This document shows positions 54,256 to 63,875 of a stretch of DNA of 64,000 bases, one piece after another. Below the pieces are notes generated by a model that searched no databases, was not told the origin of the DNA, and saw only the letters and a list, made by a program, of their open reading frames with translations. The position numbers and the translations under genes were made by a program. The stretch is from Streptosporangiaceae bacterium NEAU-GS5 (lineage in GTDB: Bacteria; Actinomycetota; Actinomycetes; Streptosporangiales; Streptosporangiaceae). Location of the stretch: assembly GCA_017592665.1 (NCBI GenBank), contig JAGFNW010000014.1, forward strand, positions 124,001 to 188,000, in the 5' to 3' direction. Position 1 is the stretch's first letter. Every line of letters begins with the position of its first letter.

Positions 54256-55479
54256 TCAGAAGTTGCTGTAGGTGGCGTTGAACGACGTGCCGGTGGACAC
54301 CGTGCACGAGACCTTGACGTCGCCGTTCAGCCGGCAGTAGTCGGCCAGGCCGTCGCCGTTGAAGTCGGCCCAGTAGGCCGTGCCGCCGTCGCCGACCTTG
54401 GAGATGGTGTCGCCGAAGCCGGTGCCGACGCCGGGGGTGGACAGTGTGCAGGTGCCCGTGCCCCAGATGTCGCGGCAGAAGTCGTCGGTGTGGTCGCCGT
54501 TGACGTCGGCCCAGGCGCCCGTCGCGCCGCCCGAGTTGAGGACGGTCGAGGTCACGGTGTCGCCGAACGCCGCCCCGACGGACACGGTGCACCGCGCCTT
54601 GGCGAACTGCGAGTCGCCGACCACGCGGCAGTAGTCGGCCCGGCCGTCGCCGTTGTGGTCGCCCCACTGCCGGGTGTTGCCGTAGCCCGCGTCCATGGCC
54701 CCCGACGTGAACGTGCGCCCGAAGCCGGTGCCGTTGGACAGGGTGCACTGCACGCTGTTGGTCCAGAACCCTATGATCCGGCAGTAGTCGGCCTTGCCGT
54801 CGCCGTTGACGTCGACCCAGGATCGGCCCTCGTCGTAGCCCGGGTCGATCGAGGGAGACTGGATCGTGTAGTCCCAGCCGTCGCCGGTCGAGATGGTGCA
54901 CTGCGCGTACTTGTTGCCGGTCGCGGCGCCGACGATGCGGCAGTAGTCGGCCTTGCCGTCGCCGTCGAAGTCGGCCCACGCGCGGCCGGCGTCCCAGCCC
55001 GCGTCGAGCGCGCCCGACGTGAACGTGGACCCGAAGTGATCGCGGCCCGAGACGGTGCACTGGAGCATCAAATTGGGCCAGTCGCCGACGATGCGGCAGT
55101 AGTCGGCCGCGTGGTCGCCGTTGAAGTCGGCCCAGCCGCGTCCGGAGAAGTATCCAGGATCACCCTGGAACGAGGGCCTGGTGCCGAACCCGGTGCCGGT
55201 CGACAGAGTGCAGCTGAGGACGCCCACACCATCGAGGCGGCAGCCGTCGGCCTTGCCGTCGCCGTTGAAGTCGACGAAGCCGTTGCTGCCCTGGATGCCG
55301 CGGAATCCGGGAACCGTGGCATGCGCGGGCTTGGCGGCGCCGGCGAAGATCAACATCAGGGTGGCCAGGATGATCGCCGCCGCCTGTCCGATGCGCCCTG
55401 ATCGGCGCGCCTGGTGGAGTGATGTGTCGTTGAGTCGCACGCCCGTGGCGCGCTGTAACCGTCCCGCGTCGAGACGCAT
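54256..55479 (-). CDS. Secreted FG-GAP/VCBS repeat protein
   Basis: A 407-residue exported protein. A signal segment (QAAAIILATLMLIFAGAAKPAHA, cut near residue 54) follows a basic head. The mature part holds about seven repeats of 45-50 residues, each with a Ca-binding motif such as DFNGDGKADGCR, DVNGDGKADYCR or DHNGDGRADYCR, and paired Cys, as in beta-propeller FG-GAP/VCBS proteins. No catalytic domain is present. AAGGGGG lies before the ATG. It may be a surface adhesin or scaffold. Confidence 0.88.
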   Translation of the reverse strand: MRLDAGRLQRATGVRLNDTSLHQARRSGRIGQAAAIILATLMLIFAGAAKPAHATVPGFRGIQGSNGFVDFNGDGKADGCRLDGVGVLSCTLSTGTGFGTRPSFQGDPGYFSGRGWADFNGDHAADYCRIVGDWPNLMLQCTVSGRDHFGSTFTSGALDAGWDAGRAWADFDGDGKADYCRIVGAATGNKYAQCTISTGDGWDYTIQSPSIDPGYDEGRSWVDVNGDGKADYCRIIGFWTNSVQCTLSNGTGFGRTFTSGAMDAGYGNTRQWGDHNGDGRADYCRVVGDSQFAKARCTVSVGAAFGDTVTSTVLNSGGATGAWADVNGDHTDDFCRDIWGTGTCTLSTPGVGTGFGDTISKVGDGGTAYWADFNGDGLADYCRLNGDVKVSCTVSTGTSFNATYSNF

Positions 55480-55705
55480 GACGGACCCCCTTCGTGTTCG
55501 GGTTTCAAAGAAGACTTGGTGGACTGGAGCACCACTGAGTAGATGCTAACTCTACTAGATAGAGTGACGCTACCCTCATTTGGGTGCTGGGGGTCGACCA
55601 GCCGGTGGGGCACGGCGGCCTACCTGCGTCCCTGTGTGTCTTTCGACATCGTTCACGCGGAATCCCCGGGCGTACTGTTGGGCATCAGCTCGACAGGGGA
55701 CCGCG

Positions 55706-56695
55706 ATGAGCACGTTGATTCGGACCCATGATGTCCCGGCCGCCGACCGCATCGACTTCACCAAGCACGCCATCGCCGCGACGTGGGTGCCCATGGACTG
55801 CCGCTCCGACTACGCGGCGGACTACTGGGGGGAGTTCCGGGTCAGCGGCCTCGGCCCGATGCAGGTGGCCGTGCTCGACGTCCTGCCCGTCACGGTGTCG
55901 CGCACTCCGGAGCTGATATCCCAGGCCGACCCCGACCTGATGAAAGTCCTGATGGTGTGCGGAGACGGCACGTCCGTGGTCGATCAGGGAGGCCGGCAGG
56001 CCCGGCTTCGCGGCGGCGAATTCGCCGTCTACGACACCCAGCGGCCCTACGAGGTCTCGGTCGGAGTGGGCACCGACGGGCCGACGCGGGTGATGACCTT
56101 CATGTTCTCGCCGGCCCTGCTGCCGCTGTCCCCGAGCGGGCGCGGCCGGATCTCGGCCCTGCGCATTCCGGCCACGGCCGGCTTGGGCGACCTGACCTCC
56201 TTGCTTCTGCTTCAGCTGGCCCGCAACATCGACGACTACACCCCGGCCGAGGCCGCGCGCCTGTCGTCGGCCGCGCTCGAGGTGCTGGCGACCCGGCTGG
56301 CGCGGGAGCTCGATGTGCAGGATTGGGGCACGCCGGAGGCGCGCAGGCAGGCCCTCCTCACCACCGTGCAGGCCTTCATCCAGCAGCATCTCGGCGATCC
56401 CCGGCTGGCGCCGGGCGCGGTCGCGGCCGCACACCACATCTCGCTGCGGACGCTCCACCAGCTCTTCCACGACGAAGGGCTGACCGTGGCGGGCTATATC
56501 CGGCAGCGGCGCCTGGAGCGCTGCCGCCGCGACCTGTCCGACCCAGCACTGGACGCGCGGCCCGTCGCGGCCATCGCGGCGAAGTGGGGATTCTCCAGCG
56601 CGAGCGACTTCAGCCGCGCCTTCCGCGCCATACATGGGCTGCCGCCCTCGGAGTTCCGCAGGTTCGCACGCGTTGTGAAGGATTCTGCGCGCTAG
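55706..56695 (+). CDS. AraC-family transcriptional regulator
   Basis: A 329-residue regulator with an AraC-binding-like N-terminal domain (WVPMDCRSDYAADYWGEFRV, GDGTSVVDQGGRQARL, FAVYDTQRPYEV) and a C-terminal double helix-turn-helix (VAAAHHISLRTLHQLFHDEGLTVAGYIRQRRLERCRRDL, WGFSSASDFSRAFRAIHGLPPSEFRR). ATG 55706 has AGGGGA upstream; an earlier in-frame ATG at 55580 is not supported. It probably controls the two downstream genes. Confidence 0.9.
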   Translation: MSTLIRTHDVPAADRIDFTKHAIAATWVPMDCRSDYAADYWGEFRVSGLGPMQVAVLDVLPVTVSRTPELISQADPDLMKVLMVCGDGTSVVDQGGRQARLRGGEFAVYDTQRPYEVSVGVGTDGPTRVMTFMFSPALLPLSPSGRGRISALRIPATAGLGDLTSLLLLQLARNIDDYTPAEAARLSSAALEVLATRLARELDVQDWGTPEARRQALLTTVQAFIQQHLGDPRLAPGAVAAAHHISLRTLHQLFHDEGLTVAGYIRQRRLERCRRDLSDPALDARPVAAIAAKWGFSSASDFSRAFRAIHGLPPSEFRRFARVVKDSAR

Positions 56696-56761
56696 GCCAA
56701 CGACAGTCGGTGCCGTCGTCGCCGACTCTTGCTGAACGGGGAAGCGCGGGAGGCGATGGCG

Positions 56762-57580
56762 ATGACGTACCCCTTTGTAGACCGGGCCGCTGAGGACGAG
56801 CGCCTGGTGGCGCAGGGCCGGATCTTCGATCCGATCACCCGCGCGCTGCTGCTCCGGGCGGGGCTGGCGCCCGGCATGCGGGTGCTCGACCTCGGCAGCG
56901 GCGCGGGCAACGTGGCCCGGCTCGCCGCCGAACTGGTCGGGCCGCGCGGCGCCGTGGTCGGCGTCGAGCGTGATCCGGCCGCGATCGAGCTGGCCCGGCG
57001 GCGGACGGACGCGGCCAACGTCGAGTTCCTGCCCGGCGACGCGCAGACGCTCGACGGGATCGACGGGATCGACGGCGGGTTCGACGCCGTGATCGGGCGG
57101 CTGGTCCTGATGTATCTGCCGGATCCGGCGACGGCGCTGCGCCGGGCCGCCACGCTGCTCCGGCCCGGCGGGCTGATCTGCATGCACGAGGCCGACCTCG
57201 CCTACCTGCCCGCGAGTCCGATGACGCCGCTGTGGGGGCAGGCCCAGGCGTGGTTCCTGACGGCCCTGGAGAAGGCGGGCGTCGAACGACGCATGGGGCC
57301 ATCGTTGTTCACGGTGTTCCGCGCGGCCGGGCTGCCGGGGCCACGCCTGTCGATCGAGGCGTTCGCCGAAGGCGGGCCGGACGCCCCGGCTTGGGGCTGG
57401 GCCAACATCTTCGGGGCGGCCGTGCCGCTCATGGAGCGGCTGGGCGTGGCCACACGCGCCGAAGTCGACCCCGAGACGCTGGCCGGCCGTCTGCTGGCCG
57501 ACACCCTCGCCTACGACGGCTGCGTCATCGGCCCTCCGATGACCGGAGCCTGGACCACCTTGCCCACGGGCCATGAGTGA
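56762..57580 (+). CDS. Class I SAM-dependent methyltransferase
   Basis: A 272-residue methyltransferase. VLDLGSGAGNVARLAA is motif I, GVERD is motif II, and GGFDAVIGRLVLMYLPDP is motif IV. ATG 56762 is chosen because GGGAGG lies 8 bases before it, while ATG 56756 is too close and 56729 has no ribosome site. It is coupled to the next gene by an 8-base overlap. Substrate unknown, perhaps a small metabolite of the same pathway. Confidence 0.88.
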   Translation: MTYPFVDRAAEDERLVAQGRIFDPITRALLLRAGLAPGMRVLDLGSGAGNVARLAAELVGPRGAVVGVERDPAAIELARRRTDAANVEFLPGDAQTLDGIDGIDGGFDAVIGRLVLMYLPDPATALRRAATLLRPGGLICMHEADLAYLPASPMTPLWGQAQAWFLTALEKAGVERRMGPSLFTVFRAAGLPGPRLSIEAFAEGGPDAPAWGWANIFGAAVPLMERLGVATRAEVDPETLAGRLLADTLAYDGCVIGPPMTGAWTTLPTGHE

Positions 57581-58913
57581 CCGGTTCGACGTGCGGTCCG
57601 TCCGCGCGCACTTCGACTTCCCCGAGCTCGGGCGGCTGGTCCTGAACAACGCGGCCAGCACTCAGCCGCCGCGTGAGCTGCCCGCTCTGTACGCTTCGCT
57701 CGCCGGCGCGTACGAGAACGTCCACCGCGGGCAGTCCAGCGCCGCGCGCGAGACGACCGCGCTGTTCGAGGATTCCTACGACACGATCGCGCAGTTCATC
57801 GGGGCGCCGGGCCGCGACTGCCTCGCGCTGTACCGCAACACGACCGAGGCCATCAACGCGGTCATGTATTCGCTGCTCACCGAGTTTCGCGACGGCGACA
57901 ACGTCGTGACGACGATGATGGAGCACAACTCGAACTATGTCCCCTGGCACGCCATGTGCCGGCGGATCCTGCCCCGGCTGGGCCGGCGCGTGGACTATCG
58001 CCTGGCCCGATTCGACCCGCGCACCGGCGAGCTCGACCTGGATCACCTGGCGTCGCTGATCGACGCGCGCACCAAACTCGTCTGCTGCACCGGAGCCTCG
58101 AACTTCCTCGGCGTCAAAACCCCGCTCGCCGCCGTCCGCGCCCTGGCCGACGCGAGCGGCTACCCGCAGCCGACCGGTGAGCGCCGCTCGTATCTGCTGG
58201 CCGACGGCGCTCAACTGGTGCCGGGATCGTACGTCGATGTGCGCGCCCTCGACGTCGACTACCTGGCCTTCTCCTTCCACAAGATGCTCGCCCCCTTCGG
58301 GGTGGGCGTGCTGTACGGCAAGGAGCACCTGCTCGCGTCGGCGCTGCCGTTCCTCTACGGCGGCGACATGATCGCTGAGGGCCGCGTCTTTCACGACCGG
58401 GTCGAATACGGCTCCCTGCCCTGGAAGTACGCGGCCGGGACGCCCAACATCCTCGGCACGATCGTCTCCGCACAGGCCCTCCGCCTCCTGCTGGACCTGG
58501 CGCTGACGCCGGACCAGCCGGTGTACTTCGGGACCGGCAAGCCCGTCGACGGCGTCACCGTGCAGGCCGCCATGGACCGCGTGTCCGCCTGGAACAGGCG
58601 GCTGACCGGCCGGGCGCTGGAGGGGCTGGGCGCGATCGGCGGGATCACGATCTACGGACCCCGCGACGCCGCGCGCCGCACCTCGCTTGTCGCCTTCAAC
58701 CTCGCCGGACGCGATCCCTTCGGCGTGGCCGAAGCCCTGAATCTCGTCGGCGTCGAGGCGCGCGCCGGCTGCCACTGCGCCACGCTCGCCCACCACGCCC
58801 TCGAGCTGACGCCGGCCGCGAGCTGCCGCCTCAGCTTCTACCTCTACAACACCGAGGAAGAAATCGACCTGGCCCTCGACGCCCTGTCCGCCATCGCGGC
58901 AGGCCCCGCCTAA
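57573..58913 (+). CDS. Cysteine desulfurase-like PLP enzyme (aminotransferase class V)
   Basis: A 446-residue class V PLP enzyme. NNAASTQPP starts the fold, DGAQLVPGS carries the pyridine-binding Asp, AFSFHKMLAPFG holds the PLP Lys, and VEARAGCHCATLAHH near the end has the active-site Cys loop seen in SufS/CsdA-type enzymes. It has no suf neighbours. The methyltransferase partner suggests special metabolism, for example sulfur or Cys transfer, rather than iron-sulfur assembly. Confidence 0.87.
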   Translation: MSDRFDVRSVRAHFDFPELGRLVLNNAASTQPPRELPALYASLAGAYENVHRGQSSAARETTALFEDSYDTIAQFIGAPGRDCLALYRNTTEAINAVMYSLLTEFRDGDNVVTTMMEHNSNYVPWHAMCRRILPRLGRRVDYRLARFDPRTGELDLDHLASLIDARTKLVCCTGASNFLGVKTPLAAVRALADASGYPQPTGERRSYLLADGAQLVPGSYVDVRALDVDYLAFSFHKMLAPFGVGVLYGKEHLLASALPFLYGGDMIAEGRVFHDRVEYGSLPWKYAAGTPNILGTIVSAQALRLLLDLALTPDQPVYFGTGKPVDGVTVQAAMDRVSAWNRRLTGRALEGLGAIGGITIYGPRDAARRTSLVAFNLAGRDPFGVAEALNLVGVEARAGCHCATLAHHALELTPAASCRLSFYLYNTEEEIDLALDALSAIAAGPA

Positions 58914-59119
58914 GGCGTCCCCAGTGCCCTGCCCAGATCCCCCTTGTCCTGTCCACGTCCCAGGGTCCTTGGGTCCCCAGGTCGCTGGCTGGGGTCGTTG
59001 GCGGGGCGTCGTCGACCAGCCTGGAAACGCTGCCCAGGTGTGCAGTCCCACCACAGCCGCACCGTTACTGTCAGCAGAGGTACTCTCGCCGGCCAGGTCC
59101 CGCCCGCGGCCTCGACTCC

Positions 59120-61438
59120 TCACGAGGAATCGCCATCAGCCACGCGAGTCCAATAGGTGAGATTGGCCCGCGCGCTCAACGTTTCGGGATGCTCGGCCCC
59201 TGACACTCGCTCCCGGATGGGCATCAGCGCCGCGTACAGGTCCCGCGCCCCAATCGCATCCCCTGCCTGCCCGCTCCAGCGCGCCAGGTTGGCCCGCGCG
59301 GTCAACGTTTCGGGATGCTCGGCCCCTGACACTCGCTCCTGGATGGGCATCAGCGCCGCGTACTGGTCCCGCGCCTGGGCCGCGTCCCCCGCCTCCCCAA
59401 TCCAATAGGCCATGTTGGCCCGATCGGTCAACGTCTCGGGATGCTCGGCCCCTGACACTCGCTCCCGGATGGGCAGTAGCGCCGCGTACTGGTCCCGGGC
59501 CCCGACCGCATCCCCCGCCAGCCCGCTCCAGCGCGCCAGGTTGGCCCGCGCGGTCAACGTGGAGGGATGCTCGGCCCCTGACACCCGCTCGCGGATGGGC
59601 AGTAGCGCCGCGTACTGGTCCCGGGCCTCGACCGCATCCCCCGCCGCACCGCTCCAGAAGGCCAGGTTTGCCCGCGAGGTCAACGTGTCGGGATGCTCGA
59701 TCCCCAGCACCCGCTCGCGGATGGGCAGTAGCGCCGCGTACTGGTCCCGGGCCTCGACCGCATCCCCCGCCAGTCCGCTCCAAGAGGCCAGGTTTGCCCG
59801 CGAGGTCAACGTGTCGGGATGCTCGATCCCCAGCACCCGCTCGCGGATCGGCAGTAGCGCCGCGCACTGGTCCCGCGCTCTGGCAACATCCCCCGCCGCA
59901 CCGCTCCAGAAGGCCAGGTTGGCCCGTGAGGTCAACGTGTCGGGATGCTCGATCCCCAGCACCCGCTCCTGGATCGGCAGTAGCGCCGCGCACTGGTCCC
60001 GCGCTCTGGCAACATCCCCCGCCCGCCCGGTCAAGGATGCCAGCATGGCCTGTGCGGACAGCATGTCGGGATGCTCACTACCGAGCTGATCGCGCATAAC
60101 TTGGACCCTTTGGCGTTGCAGGATCAGGCCGGTGGCGTAATCACCCGAACTATGCAAGTACTCGATGATCGCTCCCATCCCGGACCCAGCAAGATCCAGC
60201 ACCATCGAGGCATGCGCAGCCAGCGCCGCATACACCGGCCAGTTCTGGCGCCGGTCGGGATCCTCAGGCAGCACAGCGTCCAACAGCTCCGCAGCGGCCT
60301 GACGCCACCCGGCGCGCTGCTCATCGGGGAGTTGATCGACAGTGACGGCTTGCACCAGCCGATGCATCGACACCCGCCCCTGTACCGGTTGGCTGACCAG
60401 GGAATAGCGACGCAGCGCCGCAATCGCCCGATCAGCCCGCAACGGATCACCCAGCACCGGCATCAGCACATCGGCGATCCCCTCATCATGAAGATCCGGA
60501 TCCTCCCCTGGGGCCGCGTTGAGCAATATCCCGACCGGGATGTCATCAGGGCCGTAGAAGGCCAGCAACCGCAGCACCGCGACCGCCGATGGATCACTTT
60601 GCTGAAGCCGCTGAAACGACAGGCTCCACGTGGTCGCCACTTGAGCGGCATACCCATCCGCGCCACCGTGCGCCAGCAATTCACCGCGCCGCGTCCGAAA
60701 CAACCCCACGTACTCCGCCAGCCGACGCCCGCTGTCGTGTAGATACGCCCCCGCCTGCTCCAGCGCCAGCGGCAACGTCCCCACCTCTTGGGCGATCTGC
60801 TCCGCCGCAGCCCGATCGCTGTCACCGGACCGGGCCAACAAGAACCCAGCCGCCACCTGGTGATCCAGCACCGGCACCGGCAACGCCTGACCCTTCGGCC
60901 AGTGCGCAGAACGCGAAGTGACCAGCACATGCCCCCGCCCCGCCGGAGGCAACACCTCCCGGACCGCGTCCACGTCAGCGGCGTTGTCCAACACCAGCAA
61001 CCACCGGTCCGGGCGAGCGGCTAGCGCCGCATGCACCTGATGCACCGGATTGGCCGCATCGACCACCTGCCGCACCCCGACCAGCGCCGCCAACTCGGTG
61101 AACGCCGCCGACACCGACGCCGACACCGAACCCGGCACCGATGCCGATGCGCCGGCCGGGTCGTCCACGGTGATCTGCCAGATCACCCCATAATCGGCCT
61201 GGTAGCGATGCGCGTACTCCACTGCCACGCTGGTCTTGCCCACCCCGCCCAGCCCGCACAGCGCCACCACCACCGGCCTATCCCCACCATCCAGCAAGCG
61301 CGACCGGACCTCACCCAGCAGGTCCTCGCGGCCCACTAAGGTGACCGGACGCGGGAACAGTCGGACAGGGCGCGCAGGCACCACCGGCCGATCCTGATAC
61401 AGCCGCCCTACCGCTACGGCGCCGCCATCGGCGTACAC
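59120..61438 (-). CDS. STAND ATPase with NB-ARC domain and near-identical TPR units
   Basis: A 772-residue protein. A short N-terminus, NB-ARC ATPase with Walker A GLGGVGKTSV near residues 62-71 and WLLVLDNAADVD as Walker B, VLVTSRS and GTLPLALEQAG as sensor and GxP motifs, then a winged helix, and at the C-terminus one decayed plus seven nearly identical 42-residue TPR units (RDQYAALLPIRERVLGIEHP and similar). This is NLR-like: ligand binding by the repeats would open the ATPase. No effector domain is fused, so the small upstream protein is a candidate partner. The start GTG 61438 is weakly supported. Confidence 0.87.
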   Translation of the reverse strand: MYADGGAVAVGRLYQDRPVVPARPVRLFPRPVTLVGREDLLGEVRSRLLDGGDRPVVVALCGLGGVGKTSVAVEYAHRYQADYGVIWQITVDDPAGASASVPGSVSASVSAAFTELAALVGVRQVVDAANPVHQVHAALAARPDRWLLVLDNAADVDAVREVLPPAGRGHVLVTSRSAHWPKGQALPVPVLDHQVAAGFLLARSGDSDRAAAEQIAQEVGTLPLALEQAGAYLHDSGRRLAEYVGLFRTRRGELLAHGGADGYAAQVATTWSLSFQRLQQSDPSAVAVLRLLAFYGPDDIPVGILLNAAPGEDPDLHDEGIADVLMPVLGDPLRADRAIAALRRYSLVSQPVQGRVSMHRLVQAVTVDQLPDEQRAGWRQAAAELLDAVLPEDPDRRQNWPVYAALAAHASMVLDLAGSGMGAIIEYLHSSGDYATGLILQRQRVQVMRDQLGSEHPDMLSAQAMLASLTGRAGDVARARDQCAALLPIQERVLGIEHPDTLTSRANLAFWSGAAGDVARARDQCAALLPIRERVLGIEHPDTLTSRANLASWSGLAGDAVEARDQYAALLPIRERVLGIEHPDTLTSRANLAFWSGAAGDAVEARDQYAALLPIRERVSGAEHPSTLTARANLARWSGLAGDAVGARDQYAALLPIRERVSGAEHPETLTDRANMAYWIGEAGDAAQARDQYAALMPIQERVSGAEHPETLTARANLARWSGQAGDAIGARDLYAALMPIRERVSGAEHPETLSARANLTYWTRVADGDSS
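59123..60001. repeat. Seven 126-bp tandem repeats in the STAND gene
   Basis: The coding repeat is 42 codons. Units differ by only a few residues, mainly VLGIEHPDTLTSR versus VSGAEHPETLTAR types, with sharper DNA identity than distant TPR copies. The array grows or shrinks in frame, and the two subtypes are grouped, so it has expanded locally by recombination. Confidence 0.93.
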
Positions 61439-61479
61439 CGACTCTGCGGCCTGGATCGTCGGCCTGCTACCGGGACCGG

Positions 61480-61941
61480 TCAGGCCGACGCCGGACCCGG
61501 CGGGGGAGGGTTTCCGGTCGACACCCCACCATGGATCACCCCACCGGCAACCCCGTGACCCTCCGCATGCACGTTCACATCACGGCCCGCCGCGACGGAA
61601 TGATCTGACGCCGTCACCCCCGCAGTCGGGTCAGCCGCCTGCAACGCGGTCACCAGCTCCTCCAGCCGAGCGGCGAAACCCTGATCGCTCTCGGCCTCAT
61701 CGGCGATCGCCAGCTCGACTCGTTCAATCGTGCGGGCGCTCACCTCGCCCGCCCCGGCTTCCTGCTCCAACTTCGCCAGCGCACGGTCCTGCCCGAGTTT
61801 GCCGCCGATCAGCTCATGCAGCCGATCCATCCCCGCATCCAGCGTCCGATCCACCTCGGCATCGGCCCGACCGGCCACCCGCCGCGCCTTGCGGACGAGA
61901 TACGCCACCGCGTACCCCGCCAGCAACTCCAACCCCATCAT
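61480..61941 (-). CDS. Small membrane-associated partner of the STAND ATPase
   Basis: A 153-residue protein. MMGLELLAGYAVAYLVRKARRVAGR is a short hydrophobic start with a basic flank. A helical, acidic middle follows (ADAEVDRTLDAGMDRLHELIGGKLGQDRALAKLEQEA). The end has SVAAGRDVNVHAEGHGVAGGVIHGGV and a Pro-rich tail, a pattern I associate with actinobacterial proteins beside NB-ARC genes. It stops 41 bases before the STAND gene start, in the same direction. The first methionine could also be at 62040; homologues appear to start at MxGLE. Confidence 0.7.
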   Translation of the reverse strand: MMGLELLAGYAVAYLVRKARRVAGRADAEVDRTLDAGMDRLHELIGGKLGQDRALAKLEQEAGAGEVSARTIERVELAIADEAESDQGFAARLEELVTALQAADPTAGVTASDHSVAAGRDVNVHAEGHGVAGGVIHGGVSTGNPPPPGPASA

Positions 61942-62249
61942 GCGCGCCACCCCCTCACCCGTAGCGACCACTGCCGCACACGTAAGCGTCACGCATAACC
62001 ACAGACCCAACACAGCGTGTGCGCAATCGTTACAACCCAATCACTCGGAGGAGCTCCGAACTCTGGGGGAGACCATCCTGTCTGCTGTAGGCAGAGGTGC
62101 GCGAGATGAGCGGGGGGCATCCGGCCGCCGCGCCGTGCATGGCGGTTCGGTCCGGCAAACGATGCAGCGACTCGCCGACGATCCGGCGAGCCGTGCCGTG
62201 TCCGCGTAGTGGTCGCGCGGGGCTGGGCTGGGGAGGTTTCGGAGCAGGG
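61942..62249. other. Gap between the STAND cassette and the methyltransferase, no gene seen
   Basis: Open frames here are in shadow phases. The one clear signal is the palindrome TCGGAG-GAG-CTCCGA (62045-62059), which could be an operator for the cassette promoter, about 100 bases upstream of the partner gene start. I see no ribosome site, RNA hairpin with T-run, or tRNA. Confidence 0.5.
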
Positions 62250-63011
62250 TCAGGCTTTCCCGTGGACGGCCCAGGCTGTGGCGTCGATGGGGATGGGCCG
62301 CGTGGGCAGCAGCTCCTGGCAGTGCTCGCGAAGCCGCTCTCTGTGCTCGTCGTCGAGACCTGCGACGTATGCGCCGGCGGGTCCCACGCCGAGCAGGAAG
62401 GGATCCCACCACTCCTCGAAGGTCGGGTGGATCACCCGTACGGATAGCATCGCGGGCTTCAGGTCGTGGACGCCGGCCTGCTCGAACAGCTCGACCAGAT
62501 GTCCCTCCCGGGCTCCGGCGAGGAACGCCTCGTTCGGCGCTTCGGGGTCGAGGTCGCCCGCGGCGCGCCAGAACAGCGACAGCGGGCTGCCGTCGCCGGC
62601 GTGATCCCACACGCAGGCCGCCACGAGGCCGCCGGGCCGGGTGACCCGCGCCATCTCCCGCACGCCCGCCACTGGATCGGCCATGAAGTGCACGACCAGC
62701 TGGGAGAGCGTCACATCGAACGTGTCGTCGGGGAACGGCAGCTGTTCGGCGGCGCCCCTCTGCACATCCACGCCGGGTAACCGCTCGCGGATGGCCACGA
62801 GGAACGGCTCGGACGGGTCGACGGCCGCGACGGCGCCGGCGCCGAGCCGCCTGACCAGCTCGGCGGTGAGGGCGCCCGGCCCGCACCCTACGTCGAGGGC
62901 GCGCTGCCCTGACGTTACATCGGCCAGGTCGGCGAAGCGCACCGCGAGCGGCTCGGCGTAGCGGCCCATAAAGCGGCCATAGGCGTCAGCGGTGACGTCG
63001 AAGGTCATCAC
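62250..63011 (-). CDS. Class I SAM-dependent methyltransferase
   Basis: A 253-residue methyltransferase of the UbiE/methyltransferase-11 kind. ALDVGCGPGALTAEL is motif I, VDPSEPFL motif II, and DVTLSQLVVHFMADP motif IV. No signal or membrane part. Substrate unknown; it is divergent from a dienelactone hydrolase gene. Confidence 0.9.
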   Translation of the reverse strand: MMTFDVTADAYGRFMGRYAEPLAVRFADLADVTSGQRALDVGCGPGALTAELVRRLGAGAVAAVDPSEPFLVAIRERLPGVDVQRGAAEQLPFPDDTFDVTLSQLVVHFMADPVAGVREMARVTRPGGLVAACVWDHAGDGSPLSLFWRAAGDLDPEAPNEAFLAGAREGHLVELFEQAGVHDLKPAMLSVRVIHPTFEEWWDPFLLGVGPAGAYVAGLDDEHRERLREHCQELLPTRPIPIDATAWAVHGKA

Positions 63012-63110
63012 CCGAACTTAGGGGCATTCCGCTGCGCGGCACCAGACGTTGATCTGATAGGCACAGATCCTGCCGGGCGCAGAATTCCGCGAGAAACGAG
63101 GTTGGCATCG

Positions 63111-63875
63111 ATGACGGTTGTACATGGTACGAACGTGGACATTCCCACCGAAGATGGCGTGGCCGACGCTTACCTGGCGTATCCCGACGATCAGGCGGCC
63201 CACCCTGCGGTGCTTTTCTATATGGACGCCTGGGGGCTGCGCCCTCGGCTGAGAGAGATGGCCGACCGGCTCGCCGAGGCCGGATACACCGTGCTCGTCC
63301 CCAATGTCCTCTACCGTCAGGGGCGCGCGCCGGTGCTGGACCTCCCCGAGCACATCGGGGCGGAAGACCGGCCGGCCCTGTTCGAGAAGCTCATTCCGAT
63401 CATGCGGCGGCTGACCCCCGAGCTCGCCATGCGCGACGCCGGGGCGTACCTCGCCTGGCTGGCCGCGCAACCGCAGGTCATCGACGGACCGGTCGGCGTC
63501 ACGGGCTACTGCATGGGCGCGGGCCTCGCCCTGCGCACGACCGGCACCTATCCCGACAGGGTGGCCGCCATGGCCGGCTTCCATGGCGCCAACCTGGCCG
63601 GTGACGCGGCCGACAGCCCGCACATGCTCGCCGACCGGATCACGGCCGAGCTGTATTTCGGCTTCGCCGACCAGGACCCGTCCATGCCGGCCGAGCAGAT
63701 CGAGCGGCTCGGCAAGGCCCTCGACTCGGCCGGCGTCCGCTACCGCTCCGAGGTCTACGCCGGCGCCCGCCACGGCTACACCATGGCCGACACCGCCGTC
63801 TACGACGCCGACGCCACCGAACGCCACTGGACTGCCCTGCTCGACCTCCTCGGCCGCACGTTCCCGAGCCGTTAA
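63111..63875 (+). CDS. Dienelactone hydrolase family protein
   Basis: A 254-residue alpha/beta hydrolase. The nucleophile Cys is in GVTGYCMGAG near residue 133, Asp in FADQDPSMP, and His in ARHGYTM, the Cys-Asp-His triad of dienelactone hydrolases. It would open lactone rings or hydrolyse esters. ATG 63111 follows GAGG by 9 bases; a TTG at 63102 is less good. Confidence 0.92.
   Translation: MTVVHGTNVDIPTEDGVADAYLAYPDDQAAHPAVLFYMDAWGLRPRLREMADRLAEAGYTVLVPNVLYRQGRAPVLDLPEHIGAEDRPALFEKLIPIMRRLTPELAMRDAGAYLAWLAAQPQVIDGPVGVTGYCMGAGLALRTTGTYPDRVAAMAGFHGANLAGDAADSPHMLADRITAELYFGFADQDPSMPAEQIERLGKALDSAGVRYRSEVYAGARHGYTMADTAVYDADATERHWTALLDLLGRTFPSR

Noticed and set aside
59123-60001. CRISPR or non-coding satellite
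   Set aside because: The 126-base period is in frame with a clear TPR protein and has no spacers.
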